Shown here piece by piece: positions 8,434 to 17,291 of a DNA stretch of 64,000 bases. Both the position numbers and the translations under genes were made by a program. Source of the DNA: an uncultured Corynebacterium sp. GTDB taxonomy: Bacteria > Actinomycetota > Actinomycetes > Mycobacteriales > Mycobacteriaceae. Each line of letters opens with the position of its first letter. The stretch's first letter is position 1. Under the pieces are notes generated by a model that had not been told where the DNA came from, did not search any database, and was given only the letters and a program-made list of their open reading frames with translations. The DNA lies in the NCBI RefSeq assembly GCF_946222835.1, contig NZ_CAMIHD010000008.1, positions 1-64,000 on the forward strand. The letters are read 5' to 3'.

Positions 8434-10356
8434 TTAGAGCTTGATTGGGTAGTCACGCTGCTCGATCTGCGGGTCGATGCGCTTTTCCACAAAAATGCCG
8501 TGCCAAATCATAAAGGACAGCACGGTCCACAGGCGGCGAGAATGGTCAGAAACGCCGTCACGGTGCTCCTTGAGCATCTCTAGAACTTCCTTCTTATTGA
8601 AGATGTCCTCGGTCTGGGACTCGTTGATAGTGTCCTGGGCCCAGCCGTAGAGCTCATCGCCGGCCAACCAGTGGCGCATTGGTACCGGGAAGCCGAGCTT
8701 CTTGCGGTGCAAAACGTGGGCCGGAACGATCTGTTCCATCGCCTTGCGCAGGGCGTATTTGGTGGTGCCATGAGAAATCTTCAGGTCATAAGGGATGGAT
8801 TCGGCAACCTTAAAGACTTCCTTGTCCAGGAAAGGAACGCGGAGCTCCAGCGAGTTAGCCATATTGATCTTATCGGCCTTAACCAGGATGTCACCGCGCA
8901 TCCAGGTAAATAGATCCAAGTGCTGCATGCGTGCGACCGGGTCAAAATTCTCGGACTGGGCGTAGATGGGCGCGGTTACCTCGCGGTGATCCCACTCGCG
9001 CTTCGCCCACGGAATAACGCGCTGCATCTGCTCAAAGTTGAAGGAACGGGCGTTGCCATAATAACGCTCTTCCATTGTCATTGAGCCACGGTTGAGTAAG
9101 GACTTACCCTTCATACCTTCCGGCAGCACCTGGGAGAGCTTGCCCAGCCCGCGGCGCAGTGGGGAAGGGATCTTCTCAAACGGAGCGAGGGATAGCGGTT
9201 CCTTGTAGATGGTGTAGCCACCAAAGAGCTCGTCCGCGCCCTCGCCGGAGAGAACCACCTTGACGTGCTTGCGGGCCTCTTGGGCGACGAAGTACAGCGG
9301 CACCAGCGACGGGTCAGCCACCGGATTGTCTAGGTACCACATGATTTTAGGGATAGACTCGGCATACTCCTCGGGGGAGACAATCTTGACGATGTGCTCC
9401 ACGCCGATAGCTTCCGCGGACTCTGCCGCAACATCGACCTCGGAGTAGCCCTCGCGCTCGAAGCCGGTGGTGAAGGTCAGTAGGTCTGGATTGTGGCGTT
9501 TGGCCAGGGTGGCAATAGCAGTGGAGTCAATGCCGCCCGACAAGAAGGAGCCCACAGTGACGTCGGCGCGCATGTGCTTAGCGACGGAATCCTCCAGCGC
9601 TTCCGCAATGCGGTTAAAGAGTTGCTGCTCTTCGCCTTGCTTTACCTGTTGGACAGGGAAGCGAGGTTTGAAGTAGCGCTCGGAAACAACTTCCTCGCCC
9701 GGGCGGAGGGTGACAGTGCAACCGGACTCCACGCGGCGGATATTAGCGTGTAGGGACTCCGGCTCTGGGACGTACTGCAGGTCGACGTAATGCTCAATTG
9801 CGCGACGGTCAAGGTTGAGCTCTAGACCGACCTCATCTGCCATTTCCAGAATGCACTTCATCTCGGAAGCGAAAACGGTGCCCGCTTTGGTCGTGGCGTA
9901 GTAGAGCGGCTTGATGCCAAATTGGTCGCGAGCGGCAAACATTGTCTTGGTTTGGGTATCCCAGATGACGATGCCGAACATGCCGCGCAGGTGGTTGACC
10001 ACGTCCTTACCCCAGTGGTGGTAGCCCACCACAATGGGCTCGCCATCGCCTTCGGTGTGGAAGGTGTAGCCGAGCTCCTTGAGCTCCTCGCGCAGCTCTA
10101 CGTAGTTGTAGATTTCACCGTTGAAAGTCATGGCGTAGCGATCGGGCTGGTCTTGAGGTCCCCACCGGAGGGGTTGGTGGGAGTGCTCCAGGTCAATAAT
10201 GGACAGGCGGTTGAAACCAAAGGCGGCATCGCCATCATGCCAGGTGCCTGCCGCATCTGGGCCGCGGTGGCGCATGCAGGGCAGGGAACGTTCGAGCGCA
10301 TCAACGTACTTATCTACGTTGCCTGTGGCGGCGAGCATGCCAAGAAGTCCGCACAT
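8434..10356 (-). CDS. ltsA: Glutamine-dependent amidotransferase LtsA (asparagine synthetase family)
   Basis: A 640-residue class II glutamine amidotransferase with an N-terminal Ntn glutaminase domain (nucleophile Cys2 in MCGLLGML) and a C-terminal synthetase domain with the ATP pyrophosphatase loop SGGIDSTAIA. In C. glutamicum, LtsA amidates meso-diaminopimelate of peptidoglycan and its loss gives lysozyme and temperature sensitivity. Synteny with ctaC supports that role here. The start at 10356 is fixed by the need to expose Cys2 and by AAGGAGC upstream. An upstream extension is not used. Confidence 0.95.
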   Translation of the reverse strand: MCGLLGMLAATGNVDKYVDALERSLPCMRHRGPDAAGTWHDGDAAFGFNRLSIIDLEHSHQPLRWGPQDQPDRYAMTFNGEIYNYVELREELKELGYTFHTEGDGEPIVVGYHHWGKDVVNHLRGMFGIVIWDTQTKTMFAARDQFGIKPLYYATTKAGTVFASEMKCILEMADEVGLELNLDRRAIEHYVDLQYVPEPESLHANIRRVESGCTVTLRPGEEVVSERYFKPRFPVQQVKQGEEQQLFNRIAEALEDSVAKHMRADVTVGSFLSGGIDSTAIATLAKRHNPDLLTFTTGFEREGYSEVDVAAESAEAIGVEHIVKIVSPEEYAESIPKIMWYLDNPVADPSLVPLYFVAQEARKHVKVVLSGEGADELFGGYTIYKEPLSLAPFEKIPSPLRRGLGKLSQVLPEGMKGKSLLNRGSMTMEERYYGNARSFNFEQMQRVIPWAKREWDHREVTAPIYAQSENFDPVARMQHLDLFTWMRGDILVKADKINMANSLELRVPFLDKEVFKVAESIPYDLKISHGTTKYALRKAMEQIVPAHVLHRKKLGFPVPMRHWLAGDELYGWAQDTINESQTEDIFNKKEVLEMLKEHRDGVSDHSRRLWTVLSFMIWHGIFVEKRIDPQIEQRDYPIKL

Positions 10357-10746
10357 GTAAAGATTGCTCCTTATATATAAGCGTCTATTGCTAGTCACCC
10401 ACTTTACGGCTAGAGCGGCAGAAACCAGAACACGCCACGGCTTAGGGAAAGCTGGCGACAGCCTTGGAATTAGCTTCCCCGATAGGGGTGCGAACTTTCG
10501 GATGATGCCTCTGCTGGGAACCTGTGAATTGGCGCACAAGTCCGAAGTTCCTCCAAAGGGTGTAGTTGGGACATTGTGCAGGTGGGGCGGTAACCTACTA
10601 GAAGGAGAATATGAAATAAGTGCGCTAGGTGCCCTTTTATGCCTCTAAACAGGCTGGGAATCCGGCACTTATCCTCTATTCTGATTGGGTAAGAGTGCTC
10701 TGTGAGTATTCGAGAAGTTTTGTGTGGACAGAAAGGCAGAACACAC
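10357..10746. other. Divergent ltsA/ctaC control region
   Basis: 390 bp without a credible gene. It holds the ltsA ribosome-binding site, a GlxR-like palindrome at 10523-10538, and a two-codon open frame ATG AAA TAA at 10611-10619 behind GAAGGAGA. A 7-bp inverted repeat TAAGTGC/GCACTTA (10617-10623/10665-10671) and a possible -10 element TATTCT at 10677-10682 lie ahead of ctaC. Confidence 0.6.
10523..10538. promoter_or_regulatory. Candidate GlxR (CRP-type) site
   Basis: TGTGA-N6-GCACA matches nine of the ten defined positions of the corynebacterial GlxR consensus TGTGA-N6-TCACA. GlxR is known to control the ctaCF operon in C. glutamicum, and this site lies 200 bp upstream of ctaC. Confidence 0.55.
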
Positions 10747-11820
10747 GTGGGACAGCGTAATAAGCGCACCTTTGCCCGTAAGGCGGGCGTAGCTGGCGCA
10801 CTTGCCCTGGGTGGACTCGCTCTGGCAGGTTGTGACGTTCAGGCGCCAACTGCTGTAGAGAACCTCCTGGGATTTGGTTGGCCGAAGGGTATTACCCCTG
10901 AGGCAGAAGCCATGTACAACTTCTGGATTTGGGTCTGGGTTGCCGCATGGATCGTTGGTTTTATTATGTGGGGCCTGTTCCTCACCGCTATCTTCCGTTG
11001 GAGCGCGAAGAAGGCGAAGAAGGATGGCAAGGGCGAGTTCCCGCGCCAGATTCAGTACAACGTTCCGCTGGAGATGGTTCTGACCATCGTTCCGATCCTC
11101 ATCATCATGGGCTTGTTCTTCTTTACCGTTCAGACTCAGCAGAAGGTCACCGCCCTGGATAAGGACCCGAAGGTCGTGGTTGACGTCACCGCATTCCAGT
11201 GGAACTGGAAGTTCGGTTACGCCGAGAATCACGTTAACGGTGAAAACTACGACGGTGCAGATAAGGAGCGTCAGGCGGAAGCGGAGAAGACCGCTCACGA
11301 CCCAGAGGGCGTGGACAACCCGAACCCGATCCACGGCAAGTCCATGGGTGATCTTTCCTACCTGAACTACAACAAGATTGAGACTGTCGGTACCACCGAA
11401 GAGGTTCCGGTTCTGGTGCTTCCTTCCGACACTGCGATTGAGTTCCGTCTCGCTTCCGGCGACGTATCCCACGCATTCTGGGTACCGGAGTTCTTGTTCA
11501 AGCGCGACGTCTACGCACACCCAGAGGCAAATGCTCAGGAGCGTAGCTTCCAGGTAGAGAAGATTGAAAAGCAGGGCGCATTTGTTGGCCGTTGTGCTGA
11601 GATGTGCGGTACCTACCACTCGATGATGAACTTTGAAATCCGCGTTGTTTCCCCAGAGGACTTCAACAAGTACCTGAAGTTCCGCGAGGACAACCCAGAG
11701 GCCACCAACGCCGAGGCGCTCAAGGAAATCGGCCAGGACCCATATGCGGTTACCACCCACCCGTTCTCCGGCGAGCGTGATACCGCTAAGGGTGACAACT
11801 TCGTGAACACCGCGGCATAA
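10747..11820 (+). CDS. ctaC: Cytochrome c oxidase subunit II (aa3)
   Basis: The CuA-bearing subunit of the aa3 oxidase, a lipoprotein of 357 residues. The signal peptide ends in the lipobox LALAGC. Two membrane helices (about residues 55-80 and 100-125) anchor a periplasm-facing cupredoxin domain. The CuA ligands are in HAFWVPEFLFKRD and GRCAEMCGTYHSMM. It carries the charged insertion typical of actinobacterial CtaC, which helps docking of QcrC in the bc1-aa3 supercomplex. The GTG at 10747 (GQRNKRTF) matches the C. glutamicum start; GTG 10702 is an alternative. ctaF follows 19 bp later. Confidence 0.96.
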   Translation: MGQRNKRTFARKAGVAGALALGGLALAGCDVQAPTAVENLLGFGWPKGITPEAEAMYNFWIWVWVAAWIVGFIMWGLFLTAIFRWSAKKAKKDGKGEFPRQIQYNVPLEMVLTIVPILIIMGLFFFTVQTQQKVTALDKDPKVVVDVTAFQWNWKFGYAENHVNGENYDGADKERQAEAEKTAHDPEGVDNPNPIHGKSMGDLSYLNYNKIETVGTTEEVPVLVLPSDTAIEFRLASGDVSHAFWVPEFLFKRDVYAHPEANAQERSFQVEKIEKQGAFVGRCAEMCGTYHSMMNFEIRVVSPEDFNKYLKFREDNPEATNAEALKEIGQDPYAVTTHPFSGERDTAKGDNFVNTAA

Positions 11821-11839
11821 GAGATAAGGACACAACACA

Positions 11840-12271
11840 ATGCGTGCAACATCGAAAGTCTTTTACTCAATCGCGACGTACCTTTTTGTCTCGCTGATTG
11901 TCTACATCTTCGGCGTCACCTTCGTTAAGGATGATGGCTACCTTTACGGCGCTGAGTGGGTCGGCATCGTCGGCATGTTCCTTGCCTTCCTGCTGTGCAT
12001 GATGCTGGGTGCTTACCTCCACTTCACTGATGACCGCAGTGATGTCCTGCCGGAGGACTGGGAGGAGGCGGAAACCGAAGACGCCGCCGGTATCCTTGGC
12101 TTCTTCTCTCCAAGCTCCATCTGGCCGCTGGCTATGACTGGTGCTATTGCCTTGCTCGGCCTTGGTATCATCTTCCTCTACTTCTGGCTGATTGCCCTCG
12201 GCGCTGTCTGCCTCATCGCGGCCTGCACCGGCCTGTCCCTGCAGTATGGTCTGCCGAAGGAAAAGCACTAA
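11840..12271 (+). CDS. ctaF: Cytochrome c oxidase subunit IV (actinobacterial)
   Basis: A 143-residue integral membrane protein with four predicted helices: two near the N-terminus (residues ~9-30 and ~40-65) and two near the C-terminus (~93-138), separated by an acidic loop (EDWEEAETEDAAG). This is the small fourth subunit of the actinobacterial aa3 oxidase. It is translated directly after ctaC with GATAAGGAC as ribosome-binding site, so the two form an operon. Confidence 0.93.
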   Translation: MRATSKVFYSIATYLFVSLIVYIFGVTFVKDDGYLYGAEWVGIVGMFLAFLLCMMLGAYLHFTDDRSDVLPEDWEEAETEDAAGILGFFSPSSIWPLAMTGAIALLGLGIIFLYFWLIALGAVCLIAACTGLSLQYGLPKEKH

Positions 12272-12780
12272 TTCCTCAATCTGAAGGAATCCCTGCCTAA
12301 AACTTCTCCGCCCTTCTAGTCTTAAAGGCTAGGAGGGCTTTGGCGATCTGGCGTCGTTTGCAGCGACGAAAAGTTCCCGATTTTTCTAAAAAATTTTGGC
12401 GCGGGGGAGTAGTAGCCAGTTTGTGGGTATGTCGTTGCCAAGTTTTCTAAACTATTCGGGCACGTAGAAGGCAATTTTTGCGGGGGTCGTTCGAAAGTTG
12501 TAAACCAGCGCATTTGGGGTGTGCTGCAAGTGTGATTTATCTCTCCGGAAAATCTGAGACGGAGAGAGTTGCCATCAGGGGCGGACGAGAAAATGTTGTT
12601 GGTGCGGACATTCTAAAGCTGTGGAGTAGGGGTCCTCGAGTGGTGTCACCTGCATCGATGGGGCGTCGGAAAGCGGGCCAAAAAGTTCCCAAATTGAAAA
12701 ATAAAATTTCTACAGCCGTCTAGCTGAGTGTTAGCTGCCCAGAGGGTGAAAAATTAATAGATGTAGCGGGGGGAATCGAG
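12272..12780. other. Intergenic region upstream of ctaE-qcrCAB
   Basis: About 500 bp with no convincing coding sequence. It begins with a weak ctaF terminator (CCCTTCTAG/CTAGGAGGG, 12311-12335). It also holds AT-rich stretches, the 10-mer AAAAGTTCCC twice (12369-12378 and 12681-12690), and a partial GlxR-like half site TGTGA at 12531-12535. A frame at 12478-12723 would encode 81 residues, but its composition is not protein-like and no family is recognised. Confidence 0.5.
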
Positions 12781-13428
12781 GTGACTTCAGCGCCTATAAC
12801 GGCCATAATAGCCACTGTGACGAGCGTAGTTTCTAACCAAGGTATGACAGCACCACGTGCTGCCTCGCTGAACCGACCCAATATGGTCAGTGTTGGCACC
12901 ATCGTGTTCCTGTCTCAGGAATTGATGTTCTTTGCCGGGCTGTTCGCGATGTGGTTCACCTCGCGTGCAAACGGTCAAGAAGGCGATTGGGCGGAGCGCA
13001 CCGCCCATATCAACCTGCCCATGGGTTTCCTCATTACGGCAGTGTTGATTTCTTCTTCTGTGACCTCGCAGTTCGGTGTGTTTGCCGCAGAAAGGGGTGA
13101 CGTTTACAAGCTTCGACTCTGGTACACCGTGACGCTGGTACTGGGTGTTGTATTCCTGGGAATTATGGCGTTTGAGTGGACCGAGTTGATTCACGCAGGT
13201 GTGACTGTGCAGTCCAGCGTCTTCGGCTCGGTGTTCTACATCATCACCGGCTTCCACGCTGCGCACGTGACCGCGGGTCTGATTTCTTTTGCAATCATTC
13301 TCGCGCGCGTTGCTAAGTCCAAGTTCACGCCGGCGCAGGCGACCGCAGCGATGGCAGTGTCCTATTACTGGCACTTCGTTGACGTTGTGTGGATCGGCGT
13401 CTTCACCGTTATTTACTTGGTTCAGTAG
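12781..13428 (+). CDS. ctaE: Cytochrome c oxidase subunit III (aa3)
   Basis: A 215-residue, five-helix subunit III of the aa3 oxidase. It contains the conserved NRPNMVSVGTIVFLSQELMFFAGLFAMW, the VTSQFGVFAAERGD loop, and the C-terminal SYYWHFVDVVWIGVF. The GTG at 12781 follows GGGGGGAATCGAG. An internal ATG at 12844 (TAPRAASLNRPN) would also leave the conserved region intact. It heads the ctaE-qcrC-qcrA-qcrB operon. Confidence 0.95.
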   Translation: MTSAPITAIIATVTSVVSNQGMTAPRAASLNRPNMVSVGTIVFLSQELMFFAGLFAMWFTSRANGQEGDWAERTAHINLPMGFLITAVLISSSVTSQFGVFAAERGDVYKLRLWYTVTLVLGVVFLGIMAFEWTELIHAGVTVQSSVFGSVFYIITGFHAAHVTAGLISFAIILARVAKSKFTPAQATAAMAVSYYWHFVDVVWIGVFTVIYLVQ

Positions 13429-13481
13429 CACTGGCCAATACCCCCAAACAGTCCTCCCGTGTTCGAGTTATCTAAAGGAAA

Positions 13482-14369
13482 ATGATGGATAACAATTCGC
13501 AGTCCGTGGCAGTGGAGCAGACCACTGCGGCGGCTAAGAAGACCCGCCGTCGCCGCAAGGCGAAGCGCACCCTTGCTGGTGGCTTTGCTTTGGCGATTGG
13601 CCTGTCCGGTGCGGGCGTCTTGGCTTCTGCCTTGACCCCGGACGCACAGGTCGCCACGGCGGAAAAAGATGACCAAGCCCTCGTGCAAGAGGGTAAGGAC
13701 ATCTATGACACCGCTTGTATCACCTGCCACGGTGCCAATCTGCAGGGCATCGAAGGCCGCGGTCCGTCTCTCGTTGGTATCGGTGCTGGTTCCGTGTACT
13801 TCCAGGTGCACTCCGGCCGTATGCCAATGATGTCTAACGACGCACAAGCAGAGCGCAAGGCTCCGCGTTACACCGAGCAGCAGACTCTTGCCTTGGCTGC
13901 ATATGTAGCAGCGAACGGTGGCGGCGCCGACATCGTCTACAACGAAGACGGAAGCGTTGCACAAGAGTCCTTGCGTGGTGCTAACTACAACGGCGAAATC
14001 CAGGCAGAAGACGTTGCTAAAGGCTCTGAGCTCTTCCGTATGAACTGTGCATCCTGCCACAACTTCACCGGCCAGGGCGGCGCCCTGTCCTCCGGCAAGT
14101 TTGCTCCGGAACTCGCCCCGGCTAGCGAGCAGGAAATTTACCAGGCAATGCTGACCGGTCCGCAGAACATGCCTAAGTTCTCTGATCGTCAGCTGACCGC
14201 AGACGAGAAGAAGGACATCATCGCTTATCTCAAGTCTGCGAAGGAAACTCCTTCCCCGGCCGGTTGGGACCTTGGTGCTCTCGGCCCGGTAGCGGAAGGC
14301 CTGGCAATGTGGATTATCGGCATTAGCGCCCTGTGCGCCGCCGCTATGTGGATTGGATCGCGCTCATGA
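13482..14369 (+). CDS. qcrC: Di-haem cytochrome c1 subunit QcrC
   Basis: The cytochrome c subunit of the actinobacterial bc1 complex (295 residues). A basic N-terminus and membrane helix (about residues 28-50) precede two cytochrome c domains with haem motifs CITCH and CASCH. A C-terminal helix (about 270-292) re-anchors it. The second haem replaces a soluble cytochrome c, passing electrons directly to CuA of CtaC. Start ATG-ATG at 13482 behind TAAAGGAAA. Its stop overlaps the qcrA start by 4 bp (ATGA), implying coupled translation. Confidence 0.96.
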   Translation: MMDNNSQSVAVEQTTAAAKKTRRRRKAKRTLAGGFALAIGLSGAGVLASALTPDAQVATAEKDDQALVQEGKDIYDTACITCHGANLQGIEGRGPSLVGIGAGSVYFQVHSGRMPMMSNDAQAERKAPRYTEQQTLALAAYVAANGGGADIVYNEDGSVAQESLRGANYNGEIQAEDVAKGSELFRMNCASCHNFTGQGGALSSGKFAPELAPASEQEIYQAMLTGPQNMPKFSDRQLTADEKKDIIAYLKSAKETPSPAGWDLGALGPVAEGLAMWIIGISALCAAAMWIGSRS

Positions 14370-15586
14370 GCAATGTGAAGAAGAATTACACTAATGCTGA
14401 GCTCGATAAGATGAGCAACGATGAACTCGCTGCTCTAGGTACCGAGCTCGATGACGTCACCGTTGCATTCCGCAAGGAACGCTTCCCGGTAGAAGGTGAC
14501 CCAGCTGAGAAGCGCGCCGGACGTAACGTTGCCATCTGGCTGTTCCTGTCCGTCATTGGCGGCCTCGGATTCCTCGGCGTTTACCTGTTCTGGCCGTGGC
14601 AGTACAAGCAGCTCGGGGAAGAAGGCCATATTTGGCACACCCTCTATACCCCTCTCCTCGGTATTACCGCAGCGCTTGCAATCTGTGCACTGGGAATCGC
14701 AATCGTTCAGTACGTTAAGAAGATTCTCCCAGAGGAAATCTCCGTGCAGCGTCGTCACGACGGTCCTTCCGAAGAGGTGGACCGCCGCACCCTCACCGCT
14801 TTGCTGAACGACTCTTGGAAGACCTCAACTCTGGGTCGCCGCAAGACCATTCAGGGCCTGCTGGGCGGAGCTGGCGTTCTATTCGGCCTGACGGTGATTG
14901 CCCCGCTGGGCGGCGCTATCAAGAACCCTTGGAAGGTTCGCCACAACCTGAACTACGCCGGCGACGGTACTCTGTGGACTTCCGGTTGGACCTTGCACAA
15001 TGAAGGCGTCAAGCTTTATCTGGCTCGCGACACCGGTACCATCGCCGAAAAACACTCTGGTGAGACCGGCGAGCACTACAGCACCAAGGGTGTTACGCGC
15101 CTGGTTCGCGTGCGCCCGGAGGATCTGGCAGCAGGCGGTATGGAGACCGTCTTCCCGCTGGCAGAAGAAGACGTCAACGATGGCGACAAGTACGACGCCG
15201 AGCGCGATGTCTACGAGCACCACATGCACTCGATTCACGGAAACCGCAACGCGGTGATGCTTATTCGTCTGCGTCACAGCGACGCACAGAAGGCTATCGA
15301 GCGCGAAGGTCAGGAAGATTTCCACCACGGCGACTACTACGCCTACTCCAAGATTTGTACTCACATCGGTTGCCCGACCTCTCTATATGAGGCTCAGACC
15401 AACCGAATCCTGTGCCCGTGCCACCAGTCGCAGTTCGACGCTTTGCACTACGGCAAGCCGGTCTTCGGTCCGGCAGCCCGTGCATTGCCACAGCTGCCTA
15501 TCACGGTGGACGATGAGGGCTACCTCGTTGCACAGGGCAACTTCATTGAGCCTGTCGGCCCGGCATTCTGGGAGCGTAAGTCATAA
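14366..15586 (+). CDS. qcrA: Rieske iron-sulfur subunit QcrA
   Basis: The 406-residue actinobacterial Rieske protein has three membrane helices (about residues 52-75, 92-115, 160-185) rather than one. A C-terminal Rieske domain carries the [2Fe-2S] ligands in ICTHIGCPT and CPCHQSQFD. The start ATG at 14366 (SNVKKNYT) overlaps the end of qcrC. A frame extending to 14333 is not used. The stop overlaps the first base of the qcrB start (TAATG). Confidence 0.96.
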   Translation: MSNVKKNYTNAELDKMSNDELAALGTELDDVTVAFRKERFPVEGDPAEKRAGRNVAIWLFLSVIGGLGFLGVYLFWPWQYKQLGEEGHIWHTLYTPLLGITAALAICALGIAIVQYVKKILPEEISVQRRHDGPSEEVDRRTLTALLNDSWKTSTLGRRKTIQGLLGGAGVLFGLTVIAPLGGAIKNPWKVRHNLNYAGDGTLWTSGWTLHNEGVKLYLARDTGTIAEKHSGETGEHYSTKGVTRLVRVRPEDLAAGGMETVFPLAEEDVNDGDKYDAERDVYEHHMHSIHGNRNAVMLIRLRHSDAQKAIEREGQEDFHHGDYYAYSKICTHIGCPTSLYEAQTNRILCPCHQSQFDALHYGKPVFGPAARALPQLPITVDDEGYLVAQGNFIEPVGPAFWERKS

Positions 15587-17208
15587 TGAGCAATAAACTC
15601 GCCCAAATGGGCAACAACATGGATGAGCGCTATAGCGCCGCCGGCGTGCTGAGGACTCAGCTGAACAAGGTCTTTCCGACCCACTGGTCCTTCATGCTCG
15701 GTGAGATGGCGCTGTACAGCTTCATCATTCTCGTACTGACCGGTATCTACCTGGCGCTGTTCTTCGACCCTTCCATTACGAAGGTGATCTACGACGGCAC
15801 CTACGCACCGCTTAATGGTGTGGAAATGTCCCGCGCATACGCCACTGCACTGGATATCTCTTTTGAAGTTCGTGGCGGTCTCTTTGTGCGCCAGATGCAC
15901 CACTGGGCAGCGCTGCTGTTCATGATGTCCATGGTTGCGCACATGCTGCGCATCTTCTTTACCGGCGCCTTCCGTCGCCCGCGTGAGGCAAACTGGATCA
16001 TCGGTTGCGCGCTTATCCTGCTGGGCATGATCGAGGGCTTCCTCGGTTACTCCCTGCCGGATGACTTGCTCTCCGGTGTCGGTCTGCGAATCATGTCCGC
16101 CATCATTCTTGGTCTGCCTATCATTGGCACTTGGCTGCACTGGGCAATCTTCAGCGGTGACTTCCCGTCTGACCTGATGCTGGATCGTTTCTACATCCTG
16201 CACGTGTTGGTGATTCCAGGCATTATCCTGGGCCTGATTGCAGCTCACCTGATTATGGTTTGGTTCCAGAAGCACACCCAGTTCCCTGGACCGGGTCGTG
16301 CTGAGAACAACGTAGTTGGCGTTCGCATTATGCCGGTCTTCGCCACCAAGGCGATTGGCATGGGCATGATGGTTGCTGGCGTCCTGGCACTCATGTCTGG
16401 TCTGCTGACCATCAACGCTATCTGGACGCTTGGACCATATAACCCATCTCAGGTTTCCGCCGGCTCGCAGCCAGATATTTACATGCTGTGGACCGATGGT
16501 GTCGCCCGCGTTATGCCGGCATGGGAGCTCTACATCGGTAACTACACTATTCCTTCCGCATTCTGGGTTGCCCTGCTGTGTGGCCTTATGGTCGTACTAC
16601 TTATGGCGTACCCATTCTTGGAGAAGAAGTTCACCGGTGACGATGCACACCACAACCTGCTGCAGCGTCCACGCGATGTTCCTACCCGCTCCGCCATCGG
16701 TGCGGCTGCAATCGTGTTCTTCCTGCTGGTCACCCTGTCCGGTGGTAACGATCACGTGGCGCACTTCTTCCAGATTTCGTTGAATGCGATGACCTGGGTT
16801 GGACGTATCGGCCTTATCGTGCTGCCTCCGATTGCTTACTTCATGACCTACCGCATTTGCGTTGGTCTGCAGCGTTCTGACCGCGAGGTACTGGAGCACG
16901 GCATTGAAACTGGCGTTATTAAACAGCTGCCGAATGGTGCCTTTATTGAGGTCCACCAGCCGCTCGGCCCGGTTGACGCCAATGGTCACCCGGTTCCGCT
17001 GGAGTACGCAGGCGCGCAGGTGCCAAAGCAGCTCAACCAGCTTGGACTTGCTGATTCCGAGACTCAGGGCACCTTCAGTCCTGACGATTCGGCACTCATG
17101 CACCGTGTACACGAAATCCACACGGATAACCATGAGGAAGAAGCGGAGATGTTCCGCCGCCTCAACGAGGCCAATCGTCGTGAAGATGAGGAAAACGGTC
17201 GCATCTAA
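15586..17208 (+). CDS. qcrB: Cytochrome b subunit QcrB
   Basis: A 540-residue membrane-embedded cytochrome b carrying the two haem b groups and the quinol sites. Conserved elements include the helix with RQMHHWAALLFM and the YSLPDDLLSG and GPYNPSQVS regions. An actinobacterial C-terminal cytoplasmic extension follows the last helix (from about residue 425). It closely resembles C. glutamicum QcrB along its whole length. It is the last gene of the operon and is followed by a strong terminator. Confidence 0.97.
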   Translation: MSNKLAQMGNNMDERYSAAGVLRTQLNKVFPTHWSFMLGEMALYSFIILVLTGIYLALFFDPSITKVIYDGTYAPLNGVEMSRAYATALDISFEVRGGLFVRQMHHWAALLFMMSMVAHMLRIFFTGAFRRPREANWIIGCALILLGMIEGFLGYSLPDDLLSGVGLRIMSAIILGLPIIGTWLHWAIFSGDFPSDLMLDRFYILHVLVIPGIILGLIAAHLIMVWFQKHTQFPGPGRAENNVVGVRIMPVFATKAIGMGMMVAGVLALMSGLLTINAIWTLGPYNPSQVSAGSQPDIYMLWTDGVARVMPAWELYIGNYTIPSAFWVALLCGLMVVLLMAYPFLEKKFTGDDAHHNLLQRPRDVPTRSAIGAAAIVFFLLVTLSGGNDHVAHFFQISLNAMTWVGRIGLIVLPPIAYFMTYRICVGLQRSDREVLEHGIETGVIKQLPNGAFIEVHQPLGPVDANGHPVPLEYAGAQVPKQLNQLGLADSETQGTFSPDDSALMHRVHEIHTDNHEEEAEMFRRLNEANRREDEENGRI

Positions 17209-17244
17209 GCCCCTGGCTTGAGGTTTACTCGAAACTCGCTCACA

Positions 17245-17291
17245 GACCCGCCCTTGCTCCTGCCATAGGAGCAAGGGCGGGTCTTGCGTAT
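17245..17291 (+). terminator. Terminator of the ctaE-qcrCAB operon
   Basis: A perfect 16-bp GC-rich inverted repeat (17245-17260 with 17268-17283) and a 7-nt loop. The downstream T-run is weak, so some read-through is possible. Confidence 0.8.

Noticed and set aside
10669..11838. A 389-residue open frame opposite ctaC
   Set aside because: CtaC is unmistakable on the plus strand; the antisense frame is open because of codon bias and resembles no protein.
12531..12546. GlxR-like site before ctaE (TGTGA-N6-TCTCC)
   Set aside because: Only the first half site fits; too weak to call without binding data.
12478..12723. An 81-residue frame upstream of ctaE
   Set aside because: No ribosome-binding site, no family resemblance, and it lies in a region that should contain the operon promoter.
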